The notes beneath the pieces are model-generated. The model saw only the letters and a list, made by a program, of their open reading frames with translations. It was not told where the DNA came from and did no database searches. A stretch of DNA of 64,000 nt, from positions 1,798,001-1,862,000 of the forward strand of contig NZ_PDJQ01000001.1 in NCBI RefSeq assembly GCF_002563855.1. Direction: 5' to 3'. Of this stretch, positions 49,524 through 57,075 are shown one piece after another. Position numbers and translations under genes: made by a program. Origin of the DNA: Tepidiforma thermophila. Its GTDB lineage: Bacteria > Chloroflexota > Dehalococcoidia > Tepidiformales > Tepidiformaceae. The stretch's first letter is position 1. Every line of letters begins with the position of its first letter.

Positions 49524-51233
49524 TTATTTCTTTGACGTCTTCCAGAGCTCGATGTACCAGTCGCCCGGGACGAACGTATCGCCCGGCCGCTTGTTCTCGA
49601 CCATCCCGGAGATGTGCGGCTTCACCAGGAAGGCGGCGAGGGTATGCCAGAGCGGAGCGATACCGTTCGCCTCCTGGAGCAGGAGCTTCTCGGCCTCCCG
49701 GTACTGCTGGCGGCGCTGCTCGTCGTTCGTGTTGAACTTGGCCTTCGCGATGATGTCGTCGAGCGCCTTGATGCTGGTCTTGGTCTTGTTGATCGAGCCG
49801 CCCGTCTCCCAGAGTCCGAGGAACCAGTTCTCGGGGTCCGGGTAGTCCTCCTGCCAGCCGCCGGTGACCAGCTGGAAGTCCGAGCTGTTAAAGCGCGACG
49901 AACGAGTCTTGGAGTCCACAAACTCGAGCTTGAGGTCGATCCCGAGGTGCTTCTTCCACTCAGCCTGGAGGAATTCGCCCAGCAGCTTGCTCGTCTGGTT
50001 GTCGACAAGGAGCAGGGTGAGCTCAGGGAACCCCTTACCGTCGGGGTAGCCGGCCTTGGCCAGGTTCTCCTTCGCCTTCGTCGGGTTGAACCCAAGGATG
50101 GCGTCGTATTCGCCGCCCTTCAGGCCGTTGCGGGCCGGCGGTACCCAGCTGGTCGTCGGAGTGTTGGCGTCCTTGAAGATGACCTTGACGAGCGTGGCAC
50201 GGTCTGTCGCCTGCGAGAGGGCGAGGCGGACCTCCGGCTTATCCACAGGACTCTTAGTGACATTGAACTCGAGGCCGATGGTGCGGGTGGCCGGGTAGAG
50301 GTGGAGCTCCTTGGCGAACTCGGTCTTCAGCTTGTCGAGTTCCGGCTTGTTAGCGACGGTCGCATCGACTTCACCCGTCCGGTAGGCGTTGTTCAGGACG
50401 GCCGCGTCATCAACGTACTTCAGGACGACTTTCTCGACTCCCACGGGCGTCCCGGACCAGTTCGGGTTCGGCTTCAGCTCCATGCTGGCCTTCTCGGTAT
50501 ATGCGGAGGGCATGAACGGGCCGTTGTACACGTTCTCGAGCGGGCCGGGCCAGGGAGCGTCCACGCTGGCGAGCTTGTGCTTCGGAGCGGGGAAGGTCGG
50601 CCACAGCGCGAGGATGATGGGGAAGGTCGGCTGAGCTTCCTGGATCTTGATTTCGAGCGTCTGAGCGTCGATGGCCCTAACGCCGACCTTCTTCCGCAGC
50701 TCTTCTTTCTCTGCAGCCGACTTGTCCGCGGCGTTGTAGTAGTCGTCGCAGCCGACGATGTTCATCAGGATGTACTGGTAGTGGCCGGCAACATCGGGGT
50801 TGCAGGTGCGCTGGATGCCCAGGACGAAGTCCTCAGCCGTGAGCGGCTGGCCGTCCGACCACTTCAGGTCCTTCTTGAGCTTGATTGTGTAGGTCTTGCC
50901 ATCGCTGGAGACCTGGGGGGCGCCGTCAGCCATGGCGGGCTGAGGCTTGTCGTTGATGTCGAGGTGGTAGAGGCCGCGCCAGACGTAGACGAAGTGGGCA
51001 ATGTCCTGCGCGAAGTCGGAGAAGTGCGGGTCCCAGGTTTCGAACTGAGTTGCCCCGATCGTGATGGTGCCCGAAGGGGCACCGGTGCCGCCCGGGGCAG
51101 TTGCGGTTGCAGCCGAACCGCCGTTGCCACCGGAGCCGCTGTCATCGTCGTCGTCGCCGCAGGCGACGGCCGCGACGGCGACGGCAACGATGGCAGCTGC
51201 GCTGAGCAGCGTGCGCCAGTAACGTTTGGTCAT
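49524..51233 (-). CDS. peptide-binding lipoprotein (SBP family 5) of an ABC transporter
   Basis: A 569-residue extracytoplasmic solute-binding protein. The signal peptide ends in VAVAAVAC (lipobox), followed by an Asp/Ser/Gly spacer (GDDDDDSGSGGNGGSAATA in part). The SBP_bac_5 fold follows: FAQDIAHFVYVWRGLYHLD, KTYTIKLKKDLKWSDGQPLT and a C-terminal RRQQYREAEKLLLQEANGIA. It delivers peptides or related solutes to the two permeases downstream. ATP-binding subunits are absent from this cluster. A -35 TTGACA is at 51301-51296 (minus). Confidence 0.92.
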   Translation of the reverse strand: MTKRYWRTLLSAAAIVAVAVAAVACGDDDDDSGSGGNGGSAATATAPGGTGAPSGTITIGATQFETWDPHFSDFAQDIAHFVYVWRGLYHLDINDKPQPAMADGAPQVSSDGKTYTIKLKKDLKWSDGQPLTAEDFVLGIQRTCNPDVAGHYQYILMNIVGCDDYYNAADKSAAEKEELRKKVGVRAIDAQTLEIKIQEAQPTFPIILALWPTFPAPKHKLASVDAPWPGPLENVYNGPFMPSAYTEKASMELKPNPNWSGTPVGVEKVVLKYVDDAAVLNNAYRTGEVDATVANKPELDKLKTEFAKELHLYPATRTIGLEFNVTKSPVDKPEVRLALSQATDRATLVKVIFKDANTPTTSWVPPARNGLKGGEYDAILGFNPTKAKENLAKAGYPDGKGFPELTLLLVDNQTSKLLGEFLQAEWKKHLGIDLKLEFVDSKTRSSRFNSSDFQLVTGGWQEDYPDPENWFLGLWETGGSINKTKTSIKALDDIIAKAKFNTNDEQRRQQYREAEKLLLQEANGIAPLWHTLAAFLVKPHISGMVENKRPGDTFVPGDWYIELWKTSKK

Positions 51234-51492
51234 CGGTCGTGGTTCCCTCCTCTTTGCGATTGACCGACCGGTAAGGTGCTCCCGGGTTTCGCTAGTGTCA
51301 ACAAATCTTTACCGGGCCGGGTAGCGTTTTTTCGAAGCCGAAACGTGTGCCGGCGTACCTCCCTGCGGGCCGGGATGATTGCGGGCCCCACAACGGTGTG
51401 CGCGGCGCACGAATACCGAATGGCGCCGGCTCGCCCCGACGTCGCGGCGAACCTATGCTGAAGGCCAGTACCGTATCCAAGGAGCCGGCCGG

Positions 51493-52386
51493 GTGAGCCG
51501 AATTCTTGCCATCGTGCACGTGCAGGGCCGCGACCAGAAGGGTGTTGTCGCCCGAATTAGCACCTACCTTGCCGAGCGGAACATCAACATCGAAGACATC
51601 GAGCAGCGGGTGGTCCGCGGCCAGTTCCTGATGGACATGCTCATCGATATCACCGATGCGACGGTCACGCTCGATGAGCTCGTCACGGGCCTCCTGGCCA
51701 TCGGCCAGGAGATCGGCATGGAGATTCGCGTGACGCTCCACAGCGAGCGTCAGCGTCAGCGGGTGGCAATTCTCGTTTCAAAGGAGCCGCACTGCCTCGA
51801 GCAGCTCATTGCCGACTGGAGGAGCGGCGACCTCCGCGGCGACCTGGTTTGTGTGCTCTCGAACCACGAGGTGCTGCGCCCTGTTGCCGAAGCTGCCGGC
51901 ATCCCCTTCGAGTGGTACCCGTCGGAGGATAAGGCCGCCCATGAAGCGTTCCTGCTCGACCGGCTGGCGCACTACCGGGCCGACCTGGTGGTGCTCGCCC
52001 GCTATATGCAGATCCTGAGCCCCGCAGTGGTCCAGCCCTATGCTGGGCGCATCATCAACATCCACCCCTCGCTGCTGCCGTACTTCCCGGGGGCGAACCC
52101 CTACCGCCGCGCCTGGGAGGATGGCGTGCGGGTGACCGGCTGTACCGCCCATTTCGTAACTGAGGAACTCGACGCCGGGCCGATCATCCTGCAGGACGTC
52201 TTTCACATCGATGTCGGGGTAGACACCGTCGAGGATGTGCGCCGTAAGGGGCGCGCGCTGGAAGGCGTCGTCCTGAGCCGGGCCGTCCAGCTCTACCTGA
52301 ACGGCGAAATTGTCGTCATTGACGGCAAGGTGGTGTTCAAGCCGGGAATGCGGACCCTGCTGCGGGACTTGCGGGATCGGCCGTAG
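51493..52386 (+). CDS. purU: formyltetrahydrofolate deformylase
   Basis: A 297-residue enzyme that hydrolyses 10-formyl-THF to formate and THF. The N-terminal ACT domain (residues 1-85) has ILAIVHVQGRDQKGVVARIS and NIEDIEQRVVRGQFLMDML. The formyl-transferase-like catalytic part has RVAILVSKEPHCLEQLI, VLARYMQILSP, IINIHPSLLPYFPGANPY with the catalytic Asn/His region, and CTAHFVTEELDAGPIILQD with the catalytic Asp. GTG 51493 has AAGGAG upstream. Formate it releases could feed the FDH operon further on. Confidence 0.94.
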   Translation: MSRILAIVHVQGRDQKGVVARISTYLAERNINIEDIEQRVVRGQFLMDMLIDITDATVTLDELVTGLLAIGQEIGMEIRVTLHSERQRQRVAILVSKEPHCLEQLIADWRSGDLRGDLVCVLSNHEVLRPVAEAAGIPFEWYPSEDKAAHEAFLLDRLAHYRADLVVLARYMQILSPAVVQPYAGRIINIHPSLLPYFPGANPYRRAWEDGVRVTGCTAHFVTEELDAGPIILQDVFHIDVGVDTVEDVRRKGRALEGVVLSRAVQLYLNGEIVVIDGKVVFKPGMRTLLRDLRDRP

Positions 52387-52627
52387 CGCCGTTCGAATCA
52401 GCGGAGCCGAGCCGCCACGCCATCCGCACACCGGGGACCCGTCCCCGGTAAATATCGACGACGTGCTCGGGACAAACGGGAACCATGGCGTGTTCCTCGC
52501 CGTCGATCGTTCCCATCCGGTGCGTTGCCGCACCAAGAAGGTCGGGTCTCGAGGTGAGCAGGCCAATGGGGTTGAGAACGGGCACACCGCGCTGGCCCGA
52601 AAGCTGGCAGATTGCGCACGGTGACAA
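52337..52627 (-). CDS. small Cys-motif protein (probable zinc-binding)
   Basis: A 96-residue candidate protein in the 311-bp gap after purU. Reading on the minus strand from TTG 52627, preceded by AGGAG seven bases upstream, gives SPCAICQLSGQRGVPVLNP, then VPVCPEHVVDIYRGRVPG. The CxxC and C-x2-H pair look like a structural zinc site. It overlaps the end of purU by 50 bases on the opposite strand. The codon pattern is protein-like. I do not recognise a family; a related zinc-ribbon-like hypothetical protein may exist. Confidence 0.5.
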   Translation of the reverse strand: MSPCAICQLSGQRGVPVLNPIGLLTSRPDLLGAATHRMGTIDGEEHAMVPVCPEHVVDIYRGRVPGVRMAWRLGSADSNGATADPASPAAGSAFPA

Positions 52628-52697
52628 GGGTCGCTCCTCCCTGGGGGCTGCGCCGGTCAGCCTAGCACGGTGGCCGCAATAACGGTGGCGTCCTTCG

Positions 52698-53159
52698 TCA
52701 AGATTTTTGACCGGCGGTGAGCAGCGCCCGGGTCCTCCGGTGCCGCCACCAGAACATGCCGAGCAAAGCCGGGCGGACAAGCAGCCACTCGACAAGCTCT
52801 CCGACCGGCGTAGGAAGCAGGCGAAAGGCGACGGCGTCCTCGAGCACCGCTCCGTCGGCCGCCGGGATGAAGCGGTGCTGGTGACGCCAGCGACGGAATG
52901 GTCCGCGGACCTGAGCGTCTTCGATAAGCCGGCCTTCGACCACCCGTGTGATGCGTGCCTCCCACGTTATTCCCGCGCGCTTCCATCCAAGCCGAAAAAC
53001 CTGGACATCGCCCTCTCGCGTCTGCGCACCTCCGCCGGCAACCAGCCGGAACGGCGGAAAAGGCGGCGAAATTCGGCCGAGGTTCGACACATCGGCGTGG
53101 AATTCGAATAGCCGTTCTGCCGGGACGGGAAGCTGACTGCGGAACCGCAGGTTCGTCAT
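52698..53159 (-). CDS. SRPBCC-family ligand-binding protein
   Basis: A 153-residue START/SRPBCC-fold protein. Pattern: FRSQLPVPAERLFEFHADVS at the start, then FRLGWKRAGITWEARITRVV and RWRHQHRFIPAADGAVLEDA. Such proteins bind hydrophobic ligands; members are found beside carotenoid or lipid genes. It overlaps the stop of the desaturase by four bases (ATGA) and lies downstream of it in the same transcript, which suggests a role with the desaturase product. Confidence 0.85.
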   Translation of the reverse strand: MTNLRFRSQLPVPAERLFEFHADVSNLGRISPPFPPFRLVAGGGAQTREGDVQVFRLGWKRAGITWEARITRVVEGRLIEDAQVRGPFRRWRHQHRFIPAADGAVLEDAVAFRLLPTPVGELVEWLLVRPALLGMFWWRHRRTRALLTAGQKS

Positions 53160-54631
53160 AAGGGCGCCTCCATACCAAGGTACTCCAGTACGTCGCGCGC
53201 GGCGTTGATGCCGGAGAGGGCCGTCCCGACGGTACCCTGGCCGGGAAATGTGTGGTCGCCCGCGAGCACCATCCCCCGTCCGGCGCGACGGCCAGGGGCC
53301 CGAAGTGCGACGACCGACGGTGTCTGGCGAAGCCCGCCGACGAATCCCCCGGGCCGCCCGGTGAACCGCTGGTAGGTCGCCGGGGTCGCAGAGCGCAGCA
53401 AAAGGATCCGATGGTCGACGTCCGGGATGACGCGCCGTACGGCCTCGAGGAGACGCCCTTCGAGCCTGCAGCGCAGCCGCTGCGCCTGGGCCGGGGGTAC
53501 GGCAAAGGCACCAGGCGGCACATGCGTCGAGACCGAGATGCTCCAGCGGTTCGCCCGGTCGCCGCGGCCGGGGTAGATCGACACAAGGCAGTTGTTGCCG
53601 GGAGTTTCGAGGTCGTTAAGGTCGGAAACGATCTGGTGGAACGGGTGGAGCGGCGCGAGCCCGGTCGCGTCGATTCCGAGGTGGAGAACAAACGCGCCCC
53701 AGGCCTTCCCGGGCTCGGGTAAGCGGGGCGGCCGGCCCATGAGGAGGTCGAGTCCGCCGGGCGGCAGGTTCGCAATAACTGCCCGAGCCGACAGGGTGGT
53801 CCCGTCGTCGAGGCGCACTCTCCAGCCGCTGCCGTCCGGCCGAAGCCCGGCGACGCCGTTGCCGAAGGTCACGGTGCCCCCGCTGGCTCTGATGGCGCGG
53901 ACCAGTTTCATCGCGAGCGCGCCCGTGCCCCCGTCGACCCACTGGCAGCCCCGCCGGTAGAGGTCGAGCGCGATGGCGCCCTGCACCGCGCTGCAGTCGG
54001 TCGCCGTTGCGCCCGTTGCGTCCAGGAGGAGGGCGTTGATCAGCGCGTCAGCAGCAGGGTCGCCGTCAGCGCCCAGGAGCCGCTTGACGCGGCGGATGGT
54101 GGCGAAGAGCCACGGCGCTGCCAGCACCAGCGAGGGGCTGACCGCCCGGAGCGAGCGGCGGATGTCGGCCGGCCGCTCGAGCGGGAACGACGGGAGCGCC
54201 GCGCCGATGCGATACACCTCGCCGCCCACGAGCCGCACCCACCGCCAGAAGCGCCGGTAGCCAGCCGGTGCGCCCGCGAACTGCTCCGCGAACAGGGCTT
54301 CCCACGCCGCATGGGAAGCGACGTACGGCACCACCCGGTCAGGCAGGTGGAACACGATCGAAGGGTCGAGCGGAACTGCCTCGACATCGAGGCCGACCGC
54401 GTCGAAAACCTGTCGAAGGATGCCGCCCGGCTCGAGCCCGGTGACGACGGTCGCTCCTGCGGGAAACCAGAATCCGCCGAGCGCGAAATCGCCGGCGCAG
54501 CCGCCCGGGCGCGTGTGCCGCTCGAACACGTGCACCCTTGCTCCGGCCCTCGCCGAAAGCGCTGCCGCGGTGAGCCCGCCGAAACCGCTCCCGATGACCA
54601 GGATGTCGGCCTCACAGTCTGTTGAAACCAT
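53156..54631 (-). CDS. CrtI-like FAD-dependent desaturase/isomerase
   Basis: A 491-residue flavoprotein of the phytoene desaturase/CrtISO superfamily. The N-terminal FAD motif is ILVIGSGFGGLTAAALSARA followed by VFERHTRPGGCAGDF; the C-terminal FAD-binding motif is MVLAGDHTFPGQGTVGTALSG. Middle region: GCQWVDGGTGALAMKLVRAI. It may act on carotenoid precursors or a related polyprenoid. ATG 54631 coincides with the predicted +1 of a promoter (TTGTCA, 18 bases, TACCAT) overlapping the CarH repeat array, so light control and a leaderless mRNA are likely. Confidence 0.85.
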   Translation of the reverse strand: MVSTDCEADILVIGSGFGGLTAAALSARAGARVHVFERHTRPGGCAGDFALGGFWFPAGATVVTGLEPGGILRQVFDAVGLDVEAVPLDPSIVFHLPDRVVPYVASHAAWEALFAEQFAGAPAGYRRFWRWVRLVGGEVYRIGAALPSFPLERPADIRRSLRAVSPSLVLAAPWLFATIRRVKRLLGADGDPAADALINALLLDATGATATDCSAVQGAIALDLYRRGCQWVDGGTGALAMKLVRAIRASGGTVTFGNGVAGLRPDGSGWRVRLDDGTTLSARAVIANLPPGGLDLLMGRPPRLPEPGKAWGAFVLHLGIDATGLAPLHPFHQIVSDLNDLETPGNNCLVSIYPGRGDRANRWSISVSTHVPPGAFAVPPAQAQRLRCRLEGRLLEAVRRVIPDVDHRILLLRSATPATYQRFTGRPGGFVGGLRQTPSVVALRAPGRRAGRGMVLAGDHTFPGQGTVGTALSGINAARDVLEYLGMEAPL

Positions 54632-54637
54632 GTAACC

Positions 54638-54690
54638 ATGGTAGAGACCTCGACGAGAGTTTGACAAATCTTTGAAATCCGGCGAGGATA
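54638..54690. promoter_or_regulatory. CarH operator (three 11-bp repeats) with divergent promoters
   Basis: CCTCGACGAGA (54648-54658), GTTTGACAAAT (54659-54669) and CTTTGAAATCC (54670-54680) are head-to-tail. The second fits the nnTnnACAnnn pattern known for Thermus CarH, the others differ at one recognition base. Plus promoter: TTGACA (54661-54666), 17 bases, GAGGAT (54684-54689). Minus promoter: TTGTCA (54667-54662), 18 bases, TACCAT (54643-54638). Both predicted +1 sites fall on the ATG of the divergent genes. Confidence 0.68.
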
Positions 54691-54695
54691 CCACT

Positions 54696-55604
54696 ATGCG
54701 GAAGCCCGGCATCTACCGGATTGCCCAGGTGGAATCCATGACCGGCGTGAGCGCGCACGCACTCCGGGCGTGGGAGCGCCGGTACGGCGTTCCCCGGCCC
54801 AGCCGCACTGGCGGCCAGCAGCGCACCTACTCCGAGGCGGACATCGCGATGATCCGCCGCATGCACGAACTGGCCAGCCAGGGCGTTCCGCTGGCCCGCG
54901 CCGCTGAGATCGTGCTCCAGGAGGCGGCCACGCCGGGCGAGGGGACCGGCCCCCGGATCGCACTGCTGAAGACGGAGCTGTTCGACGCCCTGCTTGCGTT
55001 CGACGAGCCGCGGGCCGCGGCGGCCTGGACCGAGCTTTTTGATACCTTGGACCTGCTGAGCGGGTTCGAACGGGTGGTCGTGCCCCTGATGCGCGATATC
55101 GGCATCGCCTGGCATGAGCAGCGCATCACCATCGCACAGGAGCACTTCGCGTCCAACTTCGTGCGGGCCCGCCTCGACCAGCTCAGCCGACAGGTGCAGC
55201 CGCTGCCCGGCGCCGCGACCGTCGTCCTTGCCTGTCTCGAAGGCGAACACCATGAAATCGGCCTGCTGATGCTCGCCGTCATGCTCCGCTTCCAGGGCAT
55301 TCGGACCATCTACCTCGGCCAGGATGTCCCGGACGAAGACCTCATCCGGACCGTGGAAGACGCCCAGCCCGAGGTGCTCGCTGTCAATGCGGGGACGCCG
55401 GAGGGTGCGCGCCACCTCCCGGGGGTGGTGAACGCCCTCGCCGAAACCGCGCCGCTGACCGCTATCGTCTACGGCGGCGGCGCCTTCGACGCCGACCCCT
55501 CCCTTCGTATTGAGAACGCGTATTATGGCGGGCCCCGCCTCGTTGAGGCGGTCGCACTCATCAATCAGCTCGGACGTTCACGCATCACAGGAGGTGCGGC
55601 ATGA
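54696..55604 (+). CDS. carH: CarH/LitR-type B12-dependent photoreceptor transcriptional repressor
   Basis: A 302-residue light-sensing repressor. The MerR-type HTH is at residues 5-75 (GIYRIAQVESMTGVSAHALR; AWERRYGVPRPSR). The light-sensing helical bundle contains the CarH hallmark W139-H140 ... E149-H150 (W-x9-E-H, WHEQRITIAQEH), and the cobalamin-binding domain has EGEHHEIG with His186 as lower ligand. CarH binds adenosylcobalamin in the dark, forms a tetramer on the operator, and falls apart on illumination. ATG 54696 is preferred; a TTG eight codons earlier lies inside the operator. The next gene overlaps it (ATGA). Confidence 0.92.
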   Translation: MRKPGIYRIAQVESMTGVSAHALRAWERRYGVPRPSRTGGQQRTYSEADIAMIRRMHELASQGVPLARAAEIVLQEAATPGEGTGPRIALLKTELFDALLAFDEPRAAAAWTELFDTLDLLSGFERVVVPLMRDIGIAWHEQRITIAQEHFASNFVRARLDQLSRQVQPLPGAATVVLACLEGEHHEIGLLMLAVMLRFQGIRTIYLGQDVPDEDLIRTVEDAQPEVLAVNAGTPEGARHLPGVVNALAETAPLTAIVYGGGAFDADPSLRIENAYYGGPRLVEAVALINQLGRSRITGGAA

Positions 55605-56500
55605 AAATCGCAGTCGCTGGCGGCACGGGGTTCCTTGGCCGCTCGATCACGAAGGCGCTTCTTGACGCCGGTCACGACGTCGTGGTCGGCTCGCGGCGGC
55701 GGCCCGAGAAGGCGCCGCTCGACCCGCGGGCGAAATGGGTCGCAGCCGACGTCACGGCTCCCGAGACGCTCTCGGCGCTGCTCGCCGGGGCCGACGCAGT
55801 CGTCGACGCCGTCCAGTTCCCGAATTCGCCCATCGAGAACCCGAAGAAGGGGTATACCTTCGAACGGATCGACCTCGGCGGTACCCGCAACCTGGTCGAT
55901 GCGGCCAAAGCAGCCGGGACGCCGCTGTTCATCGGCCTCAGCGGCGTCGGCGCGGCCGAGCACGCACCCTACCACTGGCAGCGGTTCAAGTGGGAGGAGG
56001 AGCAGCATATCGTGGCGTCCGGCGTGCCGTACGTAGTCTTCCGGCCGAGCTGGGTGTACGGACCCGGTGATGTCTCGCTCAACCGGTTCCTTAGCTTTGC
56101 GAAGTTCCTCCCGTTTGTCCCGGTCATTGGCAACGGGAAGACGCGAATCAACCCGCTCTACGTCGAAGACCTTGCGGCACATGTCGTGGCAGCGGTCCAG
56201 AAGCCGGAGGCGCGCGGGCGCATCTTCGAAATCGGCGGGCCTGAAGTCCTCACCATGGACGACGTCATCCGGACCGCGCTCAGGGTGTCGGGCCGCCGGC
56301 GACTCCTGCTCCACAGCCCGAAGCCGGTCATGAAGCTCGTCGCTTCGGTTGCGCAGCTTGCGCCCGGCCGGCCGCTCACCCCCGACGCCATCGACTTCAT
56401 CACGATGGACGGAGTTGCCGACACCAGCAGCCTGCGCGAGGTGTTCGGCCTCCGCCTGACGCCGCTTGAGGAGGGCCTGGCGGCCTATCTGAAGCGCTGA
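55601..56500 (+). CDS. NAD(P)-binding NDUFA9-like / atypical SDR protein
   Basis: A 299-residue extended-SDR-like protein: MKIAVAGGTGFLGRSITKAL (GGTGFLG), ALLAGADAVVDAVQFPNSPI and LFIGLSGVGAAEHAPYHWQR-type. YxxxK is not clear, as is usual in the NDUFA9/NmrA-like atypical group. It is translationally coupled to carH (ATGA overlap with GGAGG upstream), so would be expressed under CarH control as carotenoid- or redox-related function. Confidence 0.86.
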   Translation: MKIAVAGGTGFLGRSITKALLDAGHDVVVGSRRRPEKAPLDPRAKWVAADVTAPETLSALLAGADAVVDAVQFPNSPIENPKKGYTFERIDLGGTRNLVDAAKAAGTPLFIGLSGVGAAEHAPYHWQRFKWEEEQHIVASGVPYVVFRPSWVYGPGDVSLNRFLSFAKFLPFVPVIGNGKTRINPLYVEDLAAHVVAAVQKPEARGRIFEIGGPEVLTMDDVIRTALRVSGRRRLLLHSPKPVMKLVASVAQLAPGRPLTPDAIDFITMDGVADTSSLREVFGLRLTPLEEGLAAYLKR

Positions 56501-56561
56501 CAATCGGGGCTTTCATCTATAGCTCGCATCCACGGCTTGCATCGTCTCCGGCGGGATCGCG

Positions 56562-56567
56562 TACAAT
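56562..56567 (+). promoter_or_regulatory. -10-like element before the 56623 gene
   Basis: TACAAT at 56562-56567 matches the -10 consensus at 5 of 6. The best -35 is TTGCAT at 56537, with a 19-base spacer. It would serve the hypothetical gene at 56623. Confidence 0.35.
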
Positions 56568-56622
56568 CAGGCTGCGGCACCGCGGGGGCCGCGCACGACA
56601 CCCTATCCGCACGGGACGACCA

Positions 56623-57042
56623 TTGCGCGCTGACACCTCCGATGTAGCATTCCGCCTCTTGCTTGCCCTCGGCGACCTCTGGGAAGGCCTTCACCGGGCC
56701 GGGATCGACCCATCCGCTCGCGGGCTCCACATGACGCAGGAGTACCTGGGCGGCTACACGAGGTACTGCGCCGGGCCGGGGTCCCATCCCCGGCTCGTTG
56801 TCGAATGGAACGAATCGTCCCGCCACCTGCGCATCATCCGCTGTGAACCGTGGCCCGGCGCCGAAGCCACCATCTCGTCCACCGTTGCTTACGTGCGCAA
56901 TGAGGCCCGAGCCCGCGGCATCAGCGATATCGTCGACCGCACCCTGGTCGCGGCCTGCAAGGAGCCGCTCAAGCCTGCCCGCAAAACCATCGTCCCCTCG
57001 GCCCTGAATGGCACGCACGCACTTGCAGCGCGCCGGGTCTAG
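56623..57042 (+). CDS. hypothetical protein
   Basis: A 139-residue soluble protein: RLLLALGDLWEGLHRAGIDP at the N-terminus, then LGGYTRYCAGPGSHPRLVVE and VAYVRNEARARGISDIVDRT. No membrane segment or known motif was found. TTG 56623 is the likely start. It precedes the FDH operon by 33 bases on the same strand but its role there is unclear. Confidence 0.6.
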   Translation: MRADTSDVAFRLLLALGDLWEGLHRAGIDPSARGLHMTQEYLGGYTRYCAGPGSHPRLVVEWNESSRHLRIIRCEPWPGAEATISSTVAYVRNEARARGISDIVDRTLVAACKEPLKPARKTIVPSALNGTHALAARRV

Positions 57043-57075
57043 TATCGGTCACCGCCCCGGCGTACGATCGGCGGC

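Noticed and set aside
49614-51263. A 549-residue plus-strand open frame
   Set aside because: Antisense to the SBP gene with lipobox and family motifs.
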